DNA of 46,821 bases. Source: Candidatus Gastranaerophilales bacterium (GTDB lineage: Bacteria; Bacillota; Clostridia; Lachnospirales; Lachnospiraceae). Every line of letters starts with the position of its first letter. Position 1 is the stretch's first letter. Where the stretch lies: NCBI GenBank assembly GCA_023663225.1, contig JAMPHU010000021.1, positions 1-46,821 on the forward strand, read 5' to 3'. Below the pieces are notes generated by a model that searched no databases, was not told the DNA's origin, and saw only the letters and a list, made by a program, of their open reading frames with translations. This document shows positions 17,655 through 26,484 of this stretch, in pieces. A program made the position numbers and the translations under genes.

Positions 17655-18725
17655 TCAATCCGCCAACAAATACAGTAACACATATATCGCGCAGGGAACA
17701 CAACACGCCGCCGCGGCAAACAAAAACTTCCACCTGCGGTAGCATACCGCGCCGCACAGAGCCGTGATCCCCACCAACATACAGCACAGCATCGCCCCCA
17801 TCGTGCTGGCCAAAGCTCCCGCCGTCATGGTAGAACCCAAAAGCACCCAATACATCCAGGGAATCTTTTTGTGATTCTGCAAATAATCCAACAGCAAGAG
17901 AAGCAGGAAAAACAGCATGGGAACTATGATGCTACCCAAAGCCGCCTTACCCTGCCTGCTTCTGGCCAGCATAAAGTTTTCCACCGTATAGTAGGAATAA
18001 TCGCCGAACAACACCAAAATAGAAGTGAATATCATAAAAAGCGGGATTTTCTCTTTTTTGTTTCCGCACAGCCGGCTCCCGATCAGATAAAACACGGCAT
18101 ACGCCATCGCGATCAACGAAAGCGGCGCCGCCACATGCGCCACACTGACCGCCCGCACATCTGACATTCTCGCCAAAAATGTGATCCAGATGGGAAAAGG
18201 CGCCATACCATGCCTGATATCCAACTCCATAGACTCTCCCGTATAGGGATTTTTGTTATACATCACTTCTGAGTTTTCCGTGATCGTTGAGATCGCCACA
18301 AAAAAAGCATCGTCGCCGTCCGCGTAGGTCAGCCGCAGAGCCAATACCAACTGCAGCAATAAAAGCGCTCCAAAAATTCCCCAAAGAATGCGTGTGGAAG
18401 TTTTCTGCTCACCATCGCGGTTTTTCACCAGATGCAGGCGGATGTGGCTCTTAAAGCCAAACATCACCCAACGTACCACAACCGCCACAAGCAGGGCCAC
18501 CACAAGGATCAGATATAACCGCTGCATACGGACATAATCGCCTTCTTTGACAATCACAGGCACACACACAAACTGGAACAGCGCCCACAGAAGCATCTGC
18601 CCGCTGACCCAGGCAAAAACCAGCCTATTTGACTTTTTATCTGCAGAAAAAAACAAGGTTCCCACGCACACAGGCACCGCCACTAACCATATGATCAACC
18701 GCAGGATATACATTCCCACCATCAT
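17655..18725 (-). CDS. Polytopic membrane protein, DUF6077-like, probable GT-C type
   Basis: 356 residues with about nine hydrophobic segments. The loop after the fourth helix carries LTYADGDDAFFVA, an acidic motif in the position expected for GT-C catalysis, followed by YNKNPYTGESM. This recalls the DUF6077 family (from memory, needs a profile search). The protein stops abruptly after a hydrophobic segment (IYVLLYLLAD). The next gene starts with further helices and a soluble tail, so the pair adds up to one full-size GT-C-like protein of about 618 residues. The start has AAAGGAG eight bases upstream. The probable role is transfer of a lipid-linked sugar on the outer face of the membrane. Confidence 0.72.
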   Translation of the reverse strand: MMVGMYILRLIIWLVAVPVCVGTLFFSADKKSNRLVFAWVSGQMLLWALFQFVCVPVIVKEGDYVRMQRLYLILVVALLVAVVVRWVMFGFKSHIRLHLVKNRDGEQKTSTRILWGIFGALLLLQLVLALRLTYADGDDAFFVAISTITENSEVMYNKNPYTGESMELDIRHGMAPFPIWITFLARMSDVRAVSVAHVAAPLSLIAMAYAVFYLIGSRLCGNKKEKIPLFMIFTSILVLFGDYSYYTVENFMLARSRQGKAALGSIIVPMLFFLLLLLLDYLQNHKKIPWMYWVLLGSTMTAGALASTMGAMLCCMLVGITALCGAVCYRRWKFLFAAAACCVPCAIYVLLYLLAD

Positions 18726-18752
18726 TTTGCTATCTCCTTTTGCATCTGCCGC

Positions 18753-20516
18753 TCATTTCCCCGTAAACAATCCAATCCTGTCACCGTGAACACGGTTTAC
18801 AGACAACCACTCTCCCAAAGACAGTCCATAAATATCCTGCAGCGTATCCATCGTAAGCGCAAGATCCACTCCCTGCTTGATAAGTACCACCACGTTCTTA
18901 AGTCCGCGCACACTGTCCTGATCCTCGCGCTGCGCAAGCTCCGCCTGTGTGACCAGAAGCGTCCTGTCATATTCCGCAAATTCCAGCAGATTCTCATAAT
19001 ACCCCACTCCGTCATACACACAGATACACGGATAATTTGCATACTCTCTGGCCAGACCGCGCTGTGCCTCATAGCCGATATAAAGATAATCCCCGGAATA
19101 TGGCCACAGAGAATGTACCTGCCACAATAACAATACGGCGCATACCGCCCCGTATCCAGCTTTCCTCCCTCCCAAAAGATCCGTCAGTCCGCATACAGCC
19201 AAAGCCGCGGCGATCGCCACAAAAGGGAATATCGGCATGATATATCGATCCACCAGATAGGGCGACATCCTGCCCGCCAGAAAAAAATATACCACAGGCG
19301 GCAGAAAAAGCATACACAAAAGCGCCTTTTGTCCATGATATTTACGATACCTTCGGCCAATCAAATAGGCCGCCAAAACCAGAGCCAAGACAACTAATCC
19401 TGTCTTGCCCGCGGTGCGCTCCGCCAAGATTTGCAAAAATGCCGTCAGTCTGACGCCATACCCCGACAACCCTTCCGAAAGATTTTGCAATGCCTCCACA
19501 CCCCTGCCGCTGGAAAATACATCTGATATGGCAAAAGGGAAACCAACCAAACCGATCGCAGCCGCCAGCGCCATGGATCTCACATATCCAAACAGCGCTT
19601 TATACTTTTTCTCCGCCACAAGCAGCGCAGCCGTCACCGCCGCCAGCGCCAGACAATAGAACAAAAAGAAATACTGCGTCCAGAATCCCAACACCGTCAC
19701 AGCGATCAGCAGCCGATTACCCGATTCCCATTCCTTTTTCCGCCACTTTTTCACATGCAGCGCAAAAAGCGCCACACAGAAGAACGTGAGCAGCGCATAC
19801 ATGCGGATCAGCAGTACCGTAGCCATCGCGCCTGCGGACAAACCATAGACGAGTGCCGCAAGAACCCCCACGATTCTTCCTCCCTGCCCCGCAGGCACGC
19901 TCCCTCCCTGCAACAGGGCGCCGCCGAGCTGCCGCCCCACATACATCAGCAAGAGCATGACGCCCAGCACAGCCGCCAGATTGATCACACATCCCACAAA
20001 AGGCTCCGCGCTCCCCCTGAAGATGGAGGACATGGTGTGCAGCAACATGAAATGAAGGGGCGGATGATTATCGTCCTTCACATTAAAATACACGGAGAGA
20101 TACTGAAACGCATCCCCGTCTCCCACTGTGATATAATCCCGAAAAGTATCCTTATCGATCCAGACCGGCTCCGCATAGACATCCGCAGTGTAGGTGAGCA
20201 ATCTGCTCTCTCTCCCATTCTCCAGCACATCTGCCACTACGCCGCCCAAATTGGCAAGCGTCTCCCCGATCGAGTCTCCGTCGATCTCATTGCGGACAAA
20301 CTTCGCCAGACGTCCTTCCGGCTGGGTCGGCACGATCCAAGGATTGAATTTCGCATTGGCCAGCTCAAAACTCAAAAGTTCATCCATATGGTAGCCTTCT
20401 TTTTGACTGATCCCGATGCACAACACTGTCGCACACAAAAGCAGCGCAAATAATTCCAGGCCGCACCTGGCAAGCAGACCAACTATCGCTTTTTGAACCG
20501 ATGCTTTTTTTCTCAT
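18753..20516 (-). CDS. GT-C family membrane glycosyltransferase (GT39/ArnT-like)
   Basis: 587 residues from the ATG at 20516, which overlaps the upstream stop codon as ATGA and follows GCAGGGAG. After the first membrane helix comes GYHMDELLSFELAN. The acidic DE pair in the first outer loop is the hallmark of PMT/ArnT-like glycosyltransferases using polyprenyl-phosphate sugars. A long outer loop (about residues 55-150) holds DDNHPPLHFMLLHT, another motif seen in this fold. About ten more helices and an outer C-terminal domain follow. It probably adds one sugar to a glycan or protein outside the cell. Overlap with the upstream membrane-protein gene implies translational coupling. Donor is unknown; no dedicated polyprenyl-phosphate sugar synthase is adjacent other than the GtrB-like gene at 23053. 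Confidence 0.8.
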   Translation of the reverse strand: MRKKASVQKAIVGLLARCGLELFALLLCATVLCIGISQKEGYHMDELLSFELANAKFNPWIVPTQPEGRLAKFVRNEIDGDSIGETLANLGGVVADVLENGRESRLLTYTADVYAEPVWIDKDTFRDYITVGDGDAFQYLSVYFNVKDDNHPPLHFMLLHTMSSIFRGSAEPFVGCVINLAAVLGVMLLLMYVGRQLGGALLQGGSVPAGQGGRIVGVLAALVYGLSAGAMATVLLIRMYALLTFFCVALFALHVKKWRKKEWESGNRLLIAVTVLGFWTQYFFLFYCLALAAVTAALLVAEKKYKALFGYVRSMALAAAIGLVGFPFAISDVFSSGRGVEALQNLSEGLSGYGVRLTAFLQILAERTAGKTGLVVLALVLAAYLIGRRYRKYHGQKALLCMLFLPPVVYFFLAGRMSPYLVDRYIMPIFPFVAIAAALAVCGLTDLLGGRKAGYGAVCAVLLLWQVHSLWPYSGDYLYIGYEAQRGLAREYANYPCICVYDGVGYYENLLEFAEYDRTLLVTQAELAQREDQDSVRGLKNVVVLIKQGVDLALTMDTLQDIYGLSLGEWLSVNRVHGDRIGLFTGK

Positions 20517-21892
20517 ATCTCCCTGCATTTCTCTACCATCCACGCCATCCACACACAACTGACCGCCACCGTATTTTTGTAGTCGTAAATGCCGCCCCCC
20601 TGCATGGCATACCAAATCATCATGCCCAGACTAAAGACAGCCACCACCGACCACCAGCAGATCTTTTTCCACGGAATCCCTATTAACTTCCTCTCCTTCT
20701 TTTGTTCCAAAAAGCATTTACACCATCTCATGCACTGTAAGAGACCGGCCAGGAGCCATCCCGCCACAAACCACCAACAGGCATAATGATAATAGTATTT
20801 GGTCAGAATGGGAAAACCGCTCCGCATAACGTCATAGTTGCGCATACAATACGAATGATAACCCCGCCCCTGTAACAGCATTTCAGAGGCCGCCGGCGCC
20901 AAACCATATCCAAACAAATCCCATAGAATCTCATGGCGGATCCTCGCCCCATAGCTCTCATAAGAGATTCGAGCCGCCTCCAAAAACAGCTCTTTCGCGC
21001 GCTCCTCTCCATGATACTGTTCCATGGCGCTTCCCACCACCGGCATCAGATTGTCCGAATACAGAGAAGCCTCCCAGATCATATCACTGTTCACGCCGAC
21101 GCGCATTTCCTCCGACCACATCTGATAGGTATCGTTCAAGGTAGACCAGGAAAACCGACTAAACAGAGACGCCTCCACGCTTCTATGAACCCGTCCCAGG
21201 CTTTCCGCCTCCTGCGTCAGCGCGTTCACTCCCACAAGGAACCCCGCGCAGCAGACAATAAGCAACAGATGACACCCCGTCCGTCTCCACTCCCTGCCCT
21301 TGCTGCGAACCATGCCATACACCCACACAAGAATCATCGGAATCGCTCCCAGATACAGATCATCCGGCTTCAAAAGACCTGCTGCCAGCCAAAAGGCCGC
21401 CGCCTTGATCAAATGCCTGCCCTGCGGGATAGAGCCTTGCTCCATACTCCGCCACAGCCAGGCCAATTCTAACAACAAAAACGAGCTGATAAGCGACTCC
21501 GGCAAAACCGCCAGATGACATTGCATCGCCATGGGCAGGGTGAGCATCGCCAGACTCCCCCACAGATTCCACAGGCGTGAGGAAGCCCAGATCGTCTGCA
21601 AAAAGACATGCGCCGCATACAGCGCCACCGCCAGTTGCAGCAGATAAAGGATACAATAATAGGGAATGGGAAGTAAGCTCCCCGCCGCCCTTGCAATCAG
21701 CACCAGAACCGGATACAAGATTCCCATATATTTGTCCCCAAATTCCTGATAGCCGGTGAAATTGCAGAACATCCAGAGTAGTCCCAAGACTATCTGGATG
21801 CCAAATCCGATCAGGCAAACTCTGCCGGCCACAGCAGAAATCACGCTTCCTGCCTTCCGCATATTCATACTCCCATCAGCATTACTTTTCAT
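20513..21892 (-). CDS. Polytopic membrane protein, possible GT-C type
   Basis: 459 residues with about ten hydrophobic segments. The first outer loop contains YQEFGDKYMGILYPV, and a later one LAVLPESLISSFLLLELAW. These are weakly reminiscent of GT39-like proteins, in which an acidic residue of loop one is catalytic. No named family is recognised. The ATG at 21892 follows AAAGG and overlaps the end of the aminotransferase gene by 11 bases. The 3' end overlaps the next gene by ATGA, so the three genes are tightly coupled. A sugar-transfer role is inferred mainly from context. Confidence 0.68.
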   Translation of the reverse strand: MKSNADGSMNMRKAGSVISAVAGRVCLIGFGIQIVLGLLWMFCNFTGYQEFGDKYMGILYPVLVLIARAAGSLLPIPYYCILYLLQLAVALYAAHVFLQTIWASSRLWNLWGSLAMLTLPMAMQCHLAVLPESLISSFLLLELAWLWRSMEQGSIPQGRHLIKAAAFWLAAGLLKPDDLYLGAIPMILVWVYGMVRSKGREWRRTGCHLLLIVCCAGFLVGVNALTQEAESLGRVHRSVEASLFSRFSWSTLNDTYQMWSEEMRVGVNSDMIWEASLYSDNLMPVVGSAMEQYHGEERAKELFLEAARISYESYGARIRHEILWDLFGYGLAPAASEMLLQGRGYHSYCMRNYDVMRSGFPILTKYYYHYACWWFVAGWLLAGLLQCMRWCKCFLEQKKERKLIGIPWKKICWWSVVAVFSLGMMIWYAMQGGGIYDYKNTVAVSCVWMAWMVEKCREI

Positions 21893-23015
21893 AAAATTCC
21901 TTTACCATACGGCAGATATAGTCCACATTCTCCAAAGTGAGGCCATAGTACATGGGAAGACGCGTCAGGCGCTCGCTCTCCCTTGTAGTGTAGCGGTCTT
22001 CCCCATGAAAACGCCCGAATTTCTGACCCGCGGGAGCGGTGTGGAGCGGAATATAATGGAACACGGCATAAACGCCTCTCTCTTCCTTCAAAAAGTGAAT
22101 CAGCGCTGTTCGCTCCTCGATATCTCTGACCTTGATATAAAACATGTGCGCGTTGTGCACGCACCCTTTGGGCACCACGGGCAGATCGATCTTGCCGGCC
22201 TCAGCCAAGGGCAATAGATTCTCATAATATCGGTTCCAGCACTGCATACGCGCTCCGTTGATCTCGTCCGCCTTCTCCAGTTGGGCATAGAGATATGCCG
22301 CATTCATGTCGCTGGGCAGATAAGAGGAGCCGTGGTTCACCCAAGTGTATTTGTCGATCTCCCCTCGGTAAAACTTGCTGCGGTTCGTGCCCTTTTCGCG
22401 GATGACCTCCGCCTCCTCGATATCCTTCTCATCTTGAATCAACAGCGCGCCGCCCTCGCCCATGCTGAAATTCTTGGTCTCGTGGAAACTAAAACAGCCA
22501 AAGTCCCCGATCGTTCCCAATGCCTGTCCCTTGTAGAAAGAAAGGATTCCCTGTGCGGCATCCTCGATCACAGCCAGATGATATTTCTTTGCCAGATCCA
22601 TAATGACATCCATTTCACAGGACACCCCCGCATAGTGCACCGGCACGATCGCTCTCGTCCTCTCGGTAATGGCGTCCTCGATCCGCTTTTCATCAATATT
22701 CATGGTATCGGGACGAATGTCCACAAACACCGGCGTCGCTCCTCGCAGCACAAAGGCGTCCGCCGTGGACACAAACGTATAGGCCGGCATAATGACTTCA
22801 TCTCCCGCCTTAATCTCAGACAGCAGCGCCGCCAACTCCGTGGCATGCGTGCAGGAAGTCGTCAGAAGGCATTTGGCAGTCCCCGTTTTCTGCTCGATCC
22901 ACTCGCTGCACTTTTTGGTATATTCCCCGTCGCCGCATATCTTCTTACTCCGCACACATTCCTGAATATATCCCATTGCGGTCTCCACATAGGGCGGCTC
23001 ATTAAAATTGATCAT
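21882..23015 (-). CDS. rffA: dTDP-4-amino-4,6-dideoxygalactose transaminase
   Basis: 377 residues. A PLP-dependent sugar aminotransferase of the DegT/DnrJ/EryC1 fold that converts dTDP-4-keto-6-deoxyglucose to dTDP-4-amino-4,6-dideoxy-D-galactose using glutamate. It is strikingly like E. coli WecE/RffA along its length: INFNEPP at the start, GDEVIMPAYTFVST, PVFVDIRPDTMNIDE, VPVHYAGVSCEMD, EDAAQG, the PLP lysine in SFHETKN, IREKGTNRSKF and FHYIPLHTAPAGQKFG. The start was placed at 23015 because GGAGG lies at good distance there and the reading matches WecE. The upstream ATG and GTG are too close to the ribosome site. rfbB in block A supplies the substrate. No N-acyltransferase of the WecD kind is in the window. 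The symbol wecE is a synonym. Confidence 0.94.
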   Translation of the reverse strand: MINFNEPPYVETAMGYIQECVRSKKICGDGEYTKKCSEWIEQKTGTAKCLLTTSCTHATELAALLSEIKAGDEVIMPAYTFVSTADAFVLRGATPVFVDIRPDTMNIDEKRIEDAITERTRAIVPVHYAGVSCEMDVIMDLAKKYHLAVIEDAAQGILSFYKGQALGTIGDFGCFSFHETKNFSMGEGGALLIQDEKDIEEAEVIREKGTNRSKFYRGEIDKYTWVNHGSSYLPSDMNAAYLYAQLEKADEINGARMQCWNRYYENLLPLAEAGKIDLPVVPKGCVHNAHMFYIKVRDIEERTALIHFLKEERGVYAVFHYIPLHTAPAGQKFGRFHGEDRYTTRESERLTRLPMYYGLTLENVDYICRMVKEFYEK

Positions 23016-23052
23016 TCTCATTTCCTCCACTGTACCATATGATTGGTTTTCT

Positions 23053-24006
23053 TTATCTTTTCCAGACGCCCTTCACCGCGTCCGGCACATTCTCTGTCGT
23101 TTGACTGACAATGTATCGGGGACGTCCCTTCACTTCCTCATAGATCCTGGCAAGATAATGTCCGATAATGCCCAGACTCAACATCAAAAAACCGCCGATG
23201 AGCAAGATCAGCAAAATCACAGTGGTAAAACCTTCCACCGCCGTCCCCGTCAGGTAGCGGGCCATGGTTTGTACGGCCAAAATGGCGCTGAACAGTATGG
23301 ATATCATTCCCATCACCGTCACAAGCTGCAAGGGCAGCGTACTGAAAGACGTAGCATTGTTGACCGCATATCGCATCAGACTGAAAAAAGACCATTTGCT
23401 CTTGCCAAACTGCCTCTCCTGCACTTGGTATTCCACCTTCTCGGTGCGAAAACCAGCCCAAAAAGTCAACGCCCTGAAAAAGGTATTGCGCTCCGGCAGC
23501 GCTAAGAGCACCTTCACCACTTTGCGGTCCAGAAGCTTAAAGTCGGAGGAGGAACACATATCTATTCTGATCAGCCTGCTCATAATCTTATAAAACAATC
23601 CCGCTGAGAGCTTATACAGGATCCCTTCTCTGCCCCTGTCGGACTTTACGCCCTCCACAATCTCAGCGCCCTCCTGCCACAACTTCCACATCTGAGGAAT
23701 CGTCTCCGGCGGATGCTGTAGATCACAGTCCATCACCACCACGGCATCCCCCGCGGCAATCTCAAGTCCCGCAAAAATACCGGCCTCCTTGCCAAAGTTG
23801 CGCGAAAACTCTATCCCCTTCACGCGCGGATTCCGCCCCGCCGCCCTCTGTATCTCCGCGAAGGTAGCGTCGCTCGACCCGTCGCTGATAAACAAAAGCT
23901 CATAGTCGATCCCATGGCTCTCCAGAAGTTCTGCCAGGACGTCTGCCGTGTTGGCGATATTCTGTTCTTCATTGTACGCCGGCAATACCACCGATAACAG
24001 AGCCAT
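23053..24006 (-). CDS. Undecaprenyl-phosphate sugar synthase, GtrB/DPM1-like GT2
   Basis: 317 residues. A GT2 catalytic domain (SVVLPAYNEEQNI, LLFISDGSSDAT, VVVMDCDLQHPP, SRNFGKEAG) is followed by two C-terminal membrane helices (about 230-250 and 265-290). This is the layout of GtrB, ArnC and YkcC-type enzymes that move a sugar from a nucleotide donor to undecaprenyl phosphate on the inner face. The motif ERQFGKSKWS before the helices is also typical. The start at 24006 follows AGGAGGAG and lies 12 bases after the GtrII-like gene. The product is the likely donor for the adjacent GtrII-like enzyme and perhaps for other GT-C proteins in the operon. No GtrA-like flippase is present nearby. Confidence 0.9.
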   Translation of the reverse strand: MALLSVVLPAYNEEQNIANTADVLAELLESHGIDYELLFISDGSSDATFAEIQRAAGRNPRVKGIEFSRNFGKEAGIFAGLEIAAGDAVVVMDCDLQHPPETIPQMWKLWQEGAEIVEGVKSDRGREGILYKLSAGLFYKIMSRLIRIDMCSSSDFKLLDRKVVKVLLALPERNTFFRALTFWAGFRTEKVEYQVQERQFGKSKWSFFSLMRYAVNNATSFSTLPLQLVTVMGMISILFSAILAVQTMARYLTGTAVEGFTTVILLILLIGGFLMLSLGIIGHYLARIYEEVKGRPRYIVSQTTENVPDAVKGVWKR

Positions 24007-24017
24007 GCTCTCTCCTC

Positions 24018-25580
24018 CTAATCGCGTCCCGTGTTCTCCGTCTTCACACACAAGATCCCATCTATCACCTGCACGGAGGTCTCTCCCGGAAAGCTCTCCA
24101 TGGCGATATATTCCTCCATAAAATAAATATCCCTCGTCTCCTCCGGACTCAGAAAATTTAACGTCGCCCCCAGATAATGTTTCATAAACTCCTGATAATT
24201 GGAGCCGGTGTACAACAGTTGATCGCCGCCAATCCCCACCATCCCCGATGTCACATCCGTTGTGATATCCGTCAGGGGGAACTGATCGTCGCCCACCACC
24301 CCCACAATGGCAATGGGGATCCCCTGATAATACCCTTTGGCGCCTTCAATCCGATCGAGAAGCCGCACACAGTAAGCGTAAGTCTTTTCGTATCGCTTCT
24401 GCAGATTGGAATAAGCGATATTGTCCGTCACCAGATAGCAGAACACCATCACAAACGCGGCCAGGCATACGGCCCACACGGACAGGCCTCCCGCTCCTTT
24501 TTTCCGCTCCCAGCCGCCATATCGACTGACAAAAGCCAACATCAAAATCGGATACAAGATCCACTGATAGCGCATCAGCAAATGATAGGTCACATTCGGC
24601 GAAATCGCCAGGATCAAATTGGACGCCACCGGACATCCCAACGCCAATAAGCCTATTATAATGAAAAAATATGGATTTTTCCACCACTTTTTCTGCACAA
24701 ACAGCACAAACAGCGTGGCAGCCGTCAAAACCGCCAACACAAGCAGCGCCGTCAGGGAAAAAAGATTGTGAAACAGCACATTTCCCTTGCACGTAAAAGA
24801 GAAAAAATCACGGTACATATGAGACAGCATATCCTTAATTCCCACAGACGCGCCGTTCCCTTCCATGCCGCTGATCCCTTGATAATCGGCCAGCGCCTTG
24901 CCCTGCACCCGCAGCAAAATCTGTAGGATCACGTAATAAAGCGCCGCCCCGATCGCTCCCATGTACAGATACTTCACTCCTTTTTTGATCTTGCCGCCGA
25001 CCGTCCCCGACTCCAGAGCCAACATCACGATCGCATATAGACAGAGGATCACGGCAAACGGCAGATAAGCCTGATAAATCCCCATACTAAACGCCAGACA
25101 CACAGCCCCCGCCAAAAAGCCATAACGCCCTTTTTGGACCAACAACACCGACAGCACCGACAAAAACAGCGCCATCATATAGCCATCCAACGTGTACACA
25201 TAGGCGAAAGTGGAAGTCAGCGCCGGAAATGTCACAAGCAGACCGCTCACCAGCGCGATCACCACCCGATCCTGCAACTCCAAAAACTCCGTCAACACCA
25301 CGGCGGCACAGGAAAGCCACCAAAAACCGATCAGGCCGATCAGCCACGGCAGCGTGTAATAGGAAGAAAAACCACATGCCACCGTCAAAAACCATCTGCC
25401 GGAAGTGATCATATTCTGATCAAAATACATACTGCTCAACCCGTCATGGTTGGGGATATCGGACAAAAGAATCGGCATATGCGTCACCAGTCCCGTCAAA
25501 AAGGCCGAGAAAAAGGCCGTCTTCCATTCCGGTTTTATTTTTCGCCTGATCATAGTGATCGTCTGCATGGGAGTCATCAT
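24018..25580 (-). CDS. GtrII-like membrane glycosyltransferase
   Basis: 520 residues, about eleven membrane helices. The N-terminal outer loop IPNHDGLSSMYFDQNMITSGRW, the following YTLPWLIGLIGFWWLSCA and the later SNLILAISPNVTYHLLMRYQW match my memory of the GtrII family (glucosyltransferase of serotype-converting Gtr clusters). GtrII proteins use an undecaprenyl-phosphate sugar to decorate a surface glycan outside the membrane. Adjacency to a GtrB-like gene supports this. The extracytoplasmic tail holds a beta-type domain. The start has TAGGAGG. In enterobacterial phage systems the trio is gtrA-gtrB-gtr(type); here gtrA is missing. The sugar added is not predictable. Confidence 0.82.
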   Translation of the reverse strand: MMTPMQTITMIRRKIKPEWKTAFFSAFLTGLVTHMPILLSDIPNHDGLSSMYFDQNMITSGRWFLTVACGFSSYYTLPWLIGLIGFWWLSCAAVVLTEFLELQDRVVIALVSGLLVTFPALTSTFAYVYTLDGYMMALFLSVLSVLLVQKGRYGFLAGAVCLAFSMGIYQAYLPFAVILCLYAIVMLALESGTVGGKIKKGVKYLYMGAIGAALYYVILQILLRVQGKALADYQGISGMEGNGASVGIKDMLSHMYRDFFSFTCKGNVLFHNLFSLTALLVLAVLTAATLFVLFVQKKWWKNPYFFIIIGLLALGCPVASNLILAISPNVTYHLLMRYQWILYPILMLAFVSRYGGWERKKGAGGLSVWAVCLAAFVMVFCYLVTDNIAYSNLQKRYEKTYAYCVRLLDRIEGAKGYYQGIPIAIVGVVGDDQFPLTDITTDVTSGMVGIGGDQLLYTGSNYQEFMKHYLGATLNFLSPEETRDIYFMEEYIAMESFPGETSVQVIDGILCVKTENTGRD

Positions 25581-25605
25581 CCCTAAATCCTCCTATTTTT
25601 TCACC

Positions 25606-26463
25606 CTATCTCTTTGGGTGCGCTAACAGATAGTCGGACAACGTCTGCGCAAGCAAGGCCCGCCCCGCCTCGTTGGGGTGCAGACCGTCCCTGGTGTAGA
25701 GTTCCCAATCCTCCCACTTGTCGTGGGGATAAAAATTATGGTATACATCGATGATCTCCACGCCAAGTTCTTCCGCCACTTGTAATTGTGTATCTACATA
25801 GAGATCCAACGTACCGCCCCCGAGATTGTACTCCTCACAAGTCAACCCATTGACAGTATACCAGCTATATGTGGGCGTGACCAGAATGATCCGCAGATTC
25901 GGATAAGACTTCTGCAGCGCCCGAACCGTTTTCCTGATTGCCCCCGCAAAAGAGTACTCATCATAAGGCTGCTGCTCATTGGTCAGCCGAGCCATCCCGT
26001 GATAGTCGTTGAGTCCAAATTGCATAAAAACCACTTCCACAGCGTTAAAATCAATTTCCGACAGTCCTTCCACAGCCTCCTCAAAATATTCCGTGGCCGC
26101 CTCTCTGATCTTCACCGCCTTCTGTATGGCGAAGTCCTCTGAACAAACGGATGCCGTCATGGCAGCCATGCTCATGCAGTCCTTGGTACATCCCAACATT
26201 CTCTCTGTATCGATCCTGCTAAAGGTAGTGCCGCCCAATGCACAGTTGTATACCGACTGCCCCAGAATCTCCTGCATCTGACTCGTGATCGCAGTCTCAT
26301 CTCTGCACTCCCCCATAATACTATCCCCAAACACCACGATCGAAACATCGCGCCTTGTGGGAGACTCCACATCTCGCGCCAAAGTAAACCACAAGAGCAA
26401 CCCAAAACAGACAAGCGCTGCGATCCCATATATCATTTCTCTAATGATCCTCTGCTTTTTCAT
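25606..26463 (-). CDS. Membrane-anchored SGNH/GDSL hydrolase
   Basis: 285 residues with an N-terminal membrane helix (about 10-28) and an outside SGNH domain. All four blocks are present: GDS with S48, LGG at 76-78, GLND with N152, and DGLHPN with D259 and H262. Such enzymes hydrolyse or transfer O-acyl groups on carbohydrates. In this setting O-acetylation or deacetylation of the pseudaminic acid-containing glycan is a fair guess. It sits between pseG and the GtrII-like gene in the same operon. A paralogue with altered blocks is on the opposite strand at 15853-16836. Confidence 0.87.
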   Translation of the reverse strand: MKKQRIIREMIYGIAALVCFGLLLWFTLARDVESPTRRDVSIVVFGDSIMGECRDETAITSQMQEILGQSVYNCALGGTTFSRIDTERMLGCTKDCMSMAAMTASVCSEDFAIQKAVKIREAATEYFEEAVEGLSEIDFNAVEVVFMQFGLNDYHGMARLTNEQQPYDEYSFAGAIRKTVRALQKSYPNLRIILVTPTYSWYTVNGLTCEEYNLGGGTLDLYVDTQLQVAEELGVEIIDVYHNFYPHDKWEDWELYTRDGLHPNEAGRALLAQTLSDYLLAHPKR

Positions 26464-26484
26464 ACGCTGCCTTTCTGTTTCCTG

